Shown here piece after piece: positions 1 to 5,344 of a DNA stretch of 9,532 nucleotides. Source of the stretch: Bacillota bacterium (lineage in GTDB: Bacteria > Bacillota > Clostridia > Lachnospirales > Lachnospiraceae); assembly GCA_009177215.1 (NCBI GenBank), contig WFLY01000123.1, forward strand, positions 2,212-11,743, written 5' to 3'. The position numbers were made by a program, and so were the translations under genes. The stretch's first letter is position 1. Each line of letters begins with the position of its first letter. The notes beneath the pieces were generated by a model, which did not search any database, was not told the DNA's origin, and saw only the letters and a list, made by a program, of their open reading frames with translations.

Positions 1-98
1 AGTTGATTTTACGCTAATCAGTACAGATAAGAAAGTTATAAAGAATTATTTTTTATTGTCAGAAATAAAACGGCAATTTGATTTAGGGAGAAGGTAAA

Positions 99-971
99 AT
101 GAAACTAGCTGTACTATCAGATATTCATGGAAATTACATAGCTTTTCGGCGCTGCATAGAATATGCGCTTGCCAGAGAAATCACCACATTCATTTTTCTG
201 GGCGATTATTTAGGTGAACTGCCATATCCCCAAAAAACCATGGAATATCTATATGCTTTGCAGCAAAAATATACTTGTTATTTTGTACGGGGAAACAGGG
301 ATGAATATATGCTGAATTATCGAAAGGCAGGAGAAAGCGGCTGGGTATACGGTAACTCTGCGTCAGGAGCTCTCTTATATACATACGAGAGATTAACAGG
401 GCAGGATATGGCTTTTTTTGAAGACCTGCCTATAAGGCAGGCGCTTACATTTCCAAAGCTTCCTCCGCTGACCATATGCCACGGTTCCCCCAACCGGGTT
501 AATGAGAGGATGGAGCCGGGAAAGGAAACAGTTGATGAAATTATGCAAAATGACAGCAGTTCCTACATTTTATGCGGTCATACTCATATTCAAAGAGAGA
601 TACGCTATGGTGAAAAGGTTACTTGGAATCCCGGCTCTGTGGGTGTTCCGCTGGGTAGCAATGGGAAAACACAATTTATGATTTTGCACGGAACAGACAA
701 TAGCTGGCGTCAGGAATTCCTGAGTATTGAGTATGATGCAGAAGCTTTGATTTGGCAACTAACCGCCTCGGGTTTAGATACTTACGCGCCCTATTGGTGT
801 GTTATCACAAAGCATGTATTAAGAGGCGGTAAAATAGATCATGGAATTGTGCTTAGCAAGGCAATGGAGTTATGTACGAAGAAGTATGGTCAATGTAACT
901 GGCCGGAAATACCGGATGAGTGCTGGGCACAGGCTGTTAGAGAACTGCTGCCGGCAGATGATGTTCTTTAA
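99..971 (+). CDS. Calcineurin-like metallophosphoesterase (YfcE/MJ0936-like)
   Basis: 290-residue soluble protein, probably a cytoplasmic metal-dependent phosphoesterase; the substrate cannot be read from sequence. The metal-site motifs of the calcineurin-like fold appear in order: SDIHGN (D8, H10), GDYLG (D36), GNRD (N66, with R where many members have H), CHGSP (H128) and GHTH (H161, H163), followed by NPGSVG (177-182), which is typical of the YfcE/MJ0936 branch. There is no signal peptide or membrane segment. About 90 residues lie beyond the last metal motif and look like a small helical tail of unknown role. The ATG at 99 is supported by a GGGAG/GAAGG purine tract at 86-94. The 98 bases upstream are AT-rich, and I see no convincing promoter there. 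The gene stands alone in the window, followed on the same strand by the relic of a different phosphoesterase-like gene. The family call is firm; any specific activity would be a guess. Confidence 0.92.
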   Translation: MKLAVLSDIHGNYIAFRRCIEYALAREITTFIFLGDYLGELPYPQKTMEYLYALQQKYTCYFVRGNRDEYMLNYRKAGESGWVYGNSASGALLYTYERLTGQDMAFFEDLPIRQALTFPKLPPLTICHGSPNRVNERMEPGKETVDEIMQNDSSSYILCGHTHIQREIRYGEKVTWNPGSVGVPLGSNGKTQFMILHGTDNSWRQEFLSIEYDAEALIWQLTASGLDTYAPYWCVITKHVLRGGKIDHGIVLSKAMELCTKKYGQCNWPEIPDECWAQAVRELLPADDVL

Positions 972-1012
972 GAGGACAAACAGGCTTGTGGGAATATTAA
1001 GAGTTATTTCAG

Positions 1013-1132
1013 ATAAAAATTGCTACATATAACGTGTGGAATTCAGAAAACGGAGTGCCAACCAGATTAAATGATATAATTGAAGAAATATAAAATATAC
1101 GGGCGGATATCATGTGCCTGCAAGAAGAATGG
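1013..1132 (+). pseudogene. Relic of an endonuclease/exonuclease/phosphatase (EEP) family gene, 5' end only
   Basis: The frame beginning at 1013 reads IKIATYNVWNSENG, then VPTRLNDIIEEI, a TAA at 1091-1093, then NIRADIMCLQEEW. This matches the start of EEP (exonuclease III/DNase I-like) proteins: the opening strand with the catalytic Asn in TYN, a helix, and then ADI-CLQE with the metal-binding Glu. Three defects are visible. The expected start codon is ATA (1013-1015). The TAA interrupts the helix where a Lys codon (AAA) would fit, one base away. Similarity fades after LQEE at about 1132, so the rest of the domain, including the later Asp/His motifs, is absent. A weak AAGAG at 999-1003 may be the old ribosome binding site. 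The remaining sequence to 1258 shows no recognisable gene. The identification rests on about 40 residues, so the family is likely but not proven. Confidence 0.6.
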
Positions 1133-1198
1133 ACGCAAATAAAACAGGATGCTTTATTGGGGAGCTGCGCTGCTCCTATCGCCTCTTTTTCTTGCAGG
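1117..1198. repeat. 82-bp segment bounded by 12/13-bp inverted repeats with an inner hairpin
   Basis: CCTGCAAGAAGAA (1117-1129) is matched in inverted orientation by TTTTTCTTGCAGG (1186-1198); the terminal 10 bp are perfect and 12 of 13 match. Inside, GGAGC (1161-1165) and GCTCC (1171-1175) can form a 5-bp stem around TGCGCT. The left arm coincides with the point where the EEP relic loses similarity. It might be a small inserted element, a scar, or a bidirectional transcription end between the converging genes. No transposase or clear target duplication is seen. Confidence 0.45.
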
Positions 1199-1258
1199 AA
1201 TAGCGCTGCCAATTTTACAAATATGAATTCAGAAAGTTCCTTTAGAATAAGCCTTTTG

Positions 1259-4200
1259 TCATCTTGCCGTCAGCACCCACCCCTCACACCATCTCAGCCA
1301 CTTATTCACAAACGCAGCCTCCACAGGCTGACCTGACAGCACCGGGTAGAACAGCACAAACAGCAAAAAGGCGGCGAGACCGTAAAGGCTCACACAGATG
1401 ACAAAGCTGCGGGGAGAAACCAATTTCTTCCATTGCATAAAGCTGTATATAATCATCATTACCACAAAGAATACACTGGGGAAATAGTGGTAAATAAAGG
1501 TGATACGGGTTACAAAAAACCAAGGCAGATATTGAGCCAGATAACCAACGGTTAAGAAGACGGCGTATCTGTCTTTTTTTGCTATGGAAAGATAAAGCAC
1601 ATACAAAAAAGCAGGAATGCCAATCCACCATACCAGAGGATTCCCGAAAGCACTGATGCCTTCCCTTACGGTGTCGCTTACAATTCCGGAGAAGTACCAG
1701 ATAGGGCGAACCATGGTAGGCCACTCATAAAAAGTAGAGGAGTAGGCATGAGTTGCCTCTAAGCCGCTGTGATAGTGGAACATCTGGCTTTGATTTGCCA
1801 GAGCGCGGGTGAGAAGCCCGCCTTCTGTGCCGTCCTGAAAGGGCAGGTAGGACAAAAGATAAATCATGGCAGGTATGCAGCCGAAAAATCCTACGCAGAA
1901 AAGAATCGTCTTTTTCACATGTGGGATAAAGCATTTTATAATGTGGGCATGAGAAATGCCGTTGGTACTTCCCTTTGGAGTGGAGAGGGCATAGCGGTAT
2001 TCCCGCATACGTCTGTAAAGGATGGCAAAGAAAATCACGGCAAGCCCCATGCCTGCATACATCCCCGTCCACTTGCAGGCAATGCCAAGCCCCATGCAGA
2101 TACCGCTTGCACCTAAGGGAATAAATGTCTTATAAAGAGGAGTATCAAAAAAGCTCAGTCTGCTATACTCATACATGAAATAATACATGAGGATCACAAA
2201 AAATGTGACAAATACATCAATGGTGGCAATTCTCGTCTGGGTGAAATGCATAAAATCAAAGGCAAAGAGTGTGCAGGCAAGTGCGGCGGCGGGCGTACTT
2301 TTTGTAAAGCGTCTGCCGAACAGATAGGCTATGGGTACCATGGCAATTCCGAAAAGAGTACCCACAATACGCCAGCCAAAGGGAGTCATGCCAAAGAAAG
2401 CAATGCCAACGGAAATCAATATTTTTCCCAGAGGCGGGTGTGTATTTTCATAGCTGTAAAGCCCATGTAAATATTCATAGGCAGTGCGGGCGTGATAAAT
2501 TTCATCAAAATACATGCTGTCGCGGAAGGTACTGCGGACAGGGTGAAGCAAGACTTCGTCAAAGAGCGTAGGGTAATCAACGGAATTAACCGGCACAATA
2601 ATATTGCCCTGAGCATCCGAAAAGGTAAGCTCTAACAGGGAAGCGTTGACGCTAAGCAGAGTAAGCCTAAGGTATCGGGAGGTATTCTCAAGAGAAATGT
2701 CTTCCCATGTAAATACATCATCAAGAGTGACCTCGCCCGGATAACTCCAAGCTTCCTCATAAAGTGTTTTGTATTCCACGGCAAAACGGCGCTCATCGGA
2801 GGGGGCGATATAATAGGAGAGGGAAGCAGGAACTGCATTTTCTCCAAAATCCAGAACAATATGCTCACCCTGACTTATTTCAAAGGAGGTTTGGGGAGCT
2901 TGAATATTACCCAAATCATAAAGGGCAAAACAGCTGTATAGTATGGTAATTGCCGAAAGAAGAAACCAATCTGCCCTGTGGAGAGTGATTTTTTTCTCAG
3001 AGGGTAAAATAGGATTCGGTAAGCTTCGGCGTTTTGACGTTACAGCACCTTGGGAAGCAGAGCGTCTCTGCCTGTGGGAAGTACACGTAATAAGATAGTT
3101 TTCAGGTATGTTCTTTTTACCGTAACAACGCACGATAAGGGAGTAGAAATAAAGAGTGCAGAGTATCATGCCGGCGGATACCAGCAGGATGACAGGCGCT
3201 TTGCGGTCGTAATTTTGCGGGTCATAGAAGAACATCACATGTGCCGTGTTGTAAAAATGCAGCACTGAATAAATACCGTAACACAAATAAAGAGGTTTGA
3301 GCTGTTTATAGACAAAGGCGAATAGCAACAGGATTAAGCCGGGGTACATATACCGCTCATGCATACGCACGGAAAAAACAAACATTGTCAGGATGACAAA
3401 GGCTCCCAAAAGAAAGTATTTTGTGTTATCATCTTTGCAGCGAAGACCGATAACAAAGGTGAACAGTACAATTAACAAAATAACAATCATGCCCCATGTC
3501 CTGTAACTGAAAAAGAGGAAAGTATTCTCCTGACTAATCCAGTTTAACCCAAGGAAGCCCCAGAAATTATAGGCATTCACAGACGTATAGGGGTAGGAAT
3601 CAAGAGTTTGGACGTACTGGGAAAAAACCTTATCAAGCCCGAAAGGCAGGCAAAGGACAAGCATACTTAAAAGTACACAGGCGCCATGCAGGAGATTTAA
3701 AAGCAGCTTTCGCAAAGAAAAATCCTTTAGAAATATATTATCCAGAATACCCACAAGCAAAACAGGGGTGAACACCAGCATCTGGGGCTTTAGCAGCACG
3801 CCCAGACCGAAAGCAATGTAAGCGCGCAGCATATGGGAATGTGTCAGGCAAAGACACATAAGGACAAGGGCAAGAGTAAACACAGAGTCAACCTGCCCCC
3901 AGACGGCGGAATTTAAAATGACGGCAGGATTGAACAGGTATATAAAGGTGAGAAAAAGTGCCGGAATTTCGGAAATTTTTCCGCGGGCGGTTCTGTAGAG
4001 CAGATAACCGCAGGCAATGTCGCAAAGCACGGCGGGCAGCTTTAGCAGGAGCAGATGGAGTTCCGACAGATAGGGAATTTGAAGCAGGGAGCAGACAGCC
4101 CCGATTACATATAAAATATACATATATCCGGGAGGATAATCGGTAAAGACGTCCGGGCTGTAAAACTGTGCCGGACCTGCCTGAAAAATTCTGTCGGCCC

Positions 4201-4429
4201 ATGCGGCAAAGCATGAAATATCCGTGTCAAAGCCGTGATAAAAATAAGCGAAAAGCAGACGCAAAAGAAGCGCCGTTCCCAACAAAGCGGCCAGAAAAAT
4301 ATGGTATGGATTGGTATGCCTCACAGATATGGCGTTGCTCAAAGAGGAGGCGGCATGGCAGCATATGCGGCGATAGCACAGTAAAAACAGCAAGATTGCA
4401 TAAACAGCGAATAAATGTATTGACAGCAT
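1259..4429 (-). CDS. Bimodular GT-C membrane glycosyltransferase; C-terminal PMT (GT39) module
   Basis: 1056 residues with many membrane segments. Residues 1-435 form a first GT-C-like module: GFDTDISCFAAWA (66-78, with an Asp-x-Asp pair at D68/D70), DYPPGY (97-102) and MHERYMYPG (356-364) resemble clostridial polyprenyl-phosphate-sugar-dependent transferases. Residues 436-487 are a basic, Ser-rich, presumably cytoplasmic linker. The second module starts with a membrane helix at 488-506, a beta-rich discoidin-like insert (about 510-618), then the PMT signature: DE (642-643), HPPLGK (664-669), TRIATID (732-738), CKWTG (785-789), RPIWYF (908-913) and YHYFPS (980-985). It probably moves a sugar, perhaps mannose, from a polyprenyl-phosphate donor to a protein or cell-surface acceptor on the outer face; donor and acceptor are inferred from the family. 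The start at 4429 has AGGAGG (4437-4442) 7 nt upstream and its own promoter. It is transcribed divergently from the ABC operon, with no co-directional partner in the window. Confidence 0.88.
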   Translation of the reverse strand: MLSIHLFAVYAILLFLLCYRRICCHAASSLSNAISVRHTNPYHIFLAALLGTALLLRLLFAYFYHGFDTDISCFAAWADRIFQAGPAQFYSPDVFTDYPPGYMYILYVIGAVCSLLQIPYLSELHLLLLKLPAVLCDIACGYLLYRTARGKISEIPALFLTFIYLFNPAVILNSAVWGQVDSVFTLALVLMCLCLTHSHMLRAYIAFGLGVLLKPQMLVFTPVLLVGILDNIFLKDFSLRKLLLNLLHGACVLLSMLVLCLPFGLDKVFSQYVQTLDSYPYTSVNAYNFWGFLGLNWISQENTFLFFSYRTWGMIVILLIVLFTFVIGLRCKDDNTKYFLLGAFVILTMFVFSVRMHERYMYPGLILLLFAFVYKQLKPLYLCYGIYSVLHFYNTAHVMFFYDPQNYDRKAPVILLVSAGMILCTLYFYSLIVRCYGKKNIPENYLITCTSHRQRRSASQGAVTSKRRSLPNPILPSEKKITLHRADWFLLSAITILYSCFALYDLGNIQAPQTSFEISQGEHIVLDFGENAVPASLSYYIAPSDERRFAVEYKTLYEEAWSYPGEVTLDDVFTWEDISLENTSRYLRLTLLSVNASLLELTFSDAQGNIIVPVNSVDYPTLFDEVLLHPVRSTFRDSMYFDEIYHARTAYEYLHGLYSYENTHPPLGKILISVGIAFFGMTPFGWRIVGTLFGIAMVPIAYLFGRRFTKSTPAAALACTLFAFDFMHFTQTRIATIDVFVTFFVILMYYFMYEYSRLSFFDTPLYKTFIPLGASGICMGLGIACKWTGMYAGMGLAVIFFAILYRRMREYRYALSTPKGSTNGISHAHIIKCFIPHVKKTILFCVGFFGCIPAMIYLLSYLPFQDGTEGGLLTRALANQSQMFHYHSGLEATHAYSSTFYEWPTMVRPIWYFSGIVSDTVREGISAFGNPLVWWIGIPAFLYVLYLSIAKKDRYAVFLTVGYLAQYLPWFFVTRITFIYHYFPSVFFVVMMIIYSFMQWKKLVSPRSFVICVSLYGLAAFLLFVLFYPVLSGQPVEAAFVNKWLRWCEGWVLTAR
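2576..2902 (-). other. Discoidin-like (F5/8C) beta domain inside the PMT module
   Basis: Residues about 510-618 of the glycosyltransferase lie between the first membrane helix of the PMT module and its catalytic DE motif, a loop expected outside the cell. The stretch is beta-rich with no membrane helix. IVLDFGENAVPASLSYYIAP (524-543) and TSRYLRLTLLS (583-593), followed by LLELTF (598-603), resemble the conserved strands of F5/8 type C carbohydrate-binding domains. Residues 569-577 (LDDVFTWED) fit the Trp strand of such domains. It may help hold the acceptor or a glycan. The fold assignment comes from pattern only. Confidence 0.5.
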
Positions 4430-4436
4430 GGGTAAG

Positions 4437-4442
4437 CCTCCT
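4437..4442 (-). promoter_or_regulatory. Ribosome binding site AGGAGG of the glycosyltransferase
   Basis: On the minus strand a perfect AGGAGG sits 7 nt before the ATG at 4429, which fixes the start of the 1056-residue protein. Confidence 0.85.
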
Positions 4443-4461
4443 GAGAATATATGATAAGAGA

Positions 4462-4490
4462 ATTATAGCAAAAGTCAGCCATTTCGGGAA
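4462..4490 (-). promoter_or_regulatory. Extended -10 promoter of the glycosyltransferase gene
   Basis: The minus strand has a perfect TATAAT (4462-4467) preceded by TGC (4468-4470), giving an extended -10 element. The -35 region 17 bp upstream (TTCCCG, 4485-4490) is poor, as is usual for promoters that rely on the TGn motif. Transcription would begin near 4455, leaving a leader of about 25 nt before the ATG with the AGGAGG inside it. Confidence 0.65.
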
Positions 4491-4497
4491 GTACTGT

Positions 4498-4525
4498 TTG
4501 CTTCGTCTTTTATTTGTGCTATACT
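4498..4525 (+). promoter_or_regulatory. Promoter of the ABC operon
   Basis: TTGCTT (4498-4503) and TATACT (4520-4525) are separated by 16 bp and lie about 60 nt upstream of the ATPase start. This -35 begins only 27 bp beyond the extended -10 of the oppositely directed glycosyltransferase promoter, so the two RNA polymerase sites overlap and could interfere. No clear operator palindrome is seen between them. Confidence 0.6.
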
Positions 4526-4583
4526 AAAAATAATTGTAAGTATTCGGTAATAATGTGGTTTTGCGTAAGAAAAGGAGAAAACG

Positions 4584-5288
4584 ATGGGTGGATTTGTGAC
4601 CTTTGAGAATGTAAAAAAAATATATAAGACGGGAGAGGTTGAGATCCCGGCGCTGCACGATGTGAACTTTGAGATTGGGCAGGGGGAGTTTTGCGTGATT
4701 GTAGGAGCCTCAGGCGCGGGAAAGACGACCATACTGAATATTTTGGGAGGTATGGATTGTCTGACGGAGGGGCATGTGTATCTGGACGGACAGGAAATCT
4801 CCAAATACAACAAAAAGCAGCTCACGGCGTATCGCCGTTTTGATGTGGGCTTTGTGTTTCAGTTCTATAATCTTGTGCAGAATCTGACGGCTTTGGAAAA
4901 TGTGGAGCTTGCGGCGCAGATATGTAAGGACCCTTTAGATGCGGCGGAGGTTTTGGATGAGGTGGGGCTTTCGGAGAGGAAAAATAATTTTCCGGCGCAA
5001 CTTTCCGGCGGAGAACAGCAGCGCGTTGCCATAGCGAGAGCCTTGGCAAAGAATCCTAAGCTGTTACTCTGCGACGAGCCTACGGGGGCATTGGATTATA
5101 ATACGGGAAAGTCTGTGTTACAGCTTTTGCAGGATACCTGCCGGAAGAAGGGCAAGACAGTGATAGTGATCACCCATAATCAGGCGCTCACTGCTATGGC
5201 GGACAGGGTGATTACCGTAAAAAGCGGAACGGTAGTGAGCATGGTGAAGAACGAGGATATTGCGGACATTGGGGATATTGAGTGGTAG
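4584..5288 (+). CDS. ABC transporter ATP-binding protein, MacB/LolD type
   Basis: 234-residue nucleotide-binding subunit that would power the permease encoded next to it at the inner face of the membrane. All ATPase motifs are intact: Walker A GASGAGKT (41-48), Q-loop Q93 in VFQFYNLV, signature LSGGEQQR (140-147), Walker B LLLCDEP (160-166, catalytic E165), D-loop GALD (168-171) and the switch His H198 in ITHN. The FQFYNLV Q-loop and the DEPTGALD run are typical of the MacB/LolD/FtsE branch that partners FtsX-like permeases. AAGGAG (4572-4577) lies 6 nt before the ATG. The C-terminal tail (220-234) is short and acidic. A 56-bp gap separates it from the permease gene on the same strand, so the two are almost certainly one operon. 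The transported or regulated substrate cannot be told from this subunit. Confidence 0.95.
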   Translation: MGGFVTFENVKKIYKTGEVEIPALHDVNFEIGQGEFCVIVGASGAGKTTILNILGGMDCLTEGHVYLDGQEISKYNKKQLTAYRRFDVGFVFQFYNLVQNLTALENVELAAQICKDPLDAAEVLDEVGLSERKNNFPAQLSGGEQQRVAIARALAKNPKLLLCDEPTGALDYNTGKSVLQLLQDTCRKKGKTVIVITHNQALTAMADRVITVKSGTVVSMVKNEDIADIGDIEW

Positions 5289-5301
5289 CCGCTGCCTGTG
5301 A

Positions 5302-5332
5302 TTTGTAACTTGCAGTTTGTAACAGGAAAGGA
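5302..5332 (+). promoter_or_regulatory. ATPase-permease spacer: direct repeat and distant ribosome binding site
   Basis: Two copies of TTTGTAAC (5302-5309 and 5316-5323) stand 14 bp apart, just before AGGAAAGGA (5324-5332), the only purine tract available as ribosome binding site for the permease. Its AAAGGA part ends 12 nt before the ATG at 5345, longer than the usual 5-9 nt, which may lower permease translation relative to the ATPase. The repeats may be chance. Confidence 0.4.
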
Positions 5333-5344
5333 TTTAGCAGAATT

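Noticed and set aside
37..42. TATAAA as a -10 for the metallophosphoesterase gene
   Set aside because: No acceptable -35 lies 16-18 bp upstream (CTAATC at 14-19) and there is no TGn extension; in AT-rich sequence this is expected by chance.
3888..4214. Other 100-plus-codon frames within the glycosyltransferase gene on both strands
   Set aside because: All lie inside the 1056-residue reading frame, which shows clear family motifs throughout; the alternatives have no recognisable motifs or ribosome binding sites.
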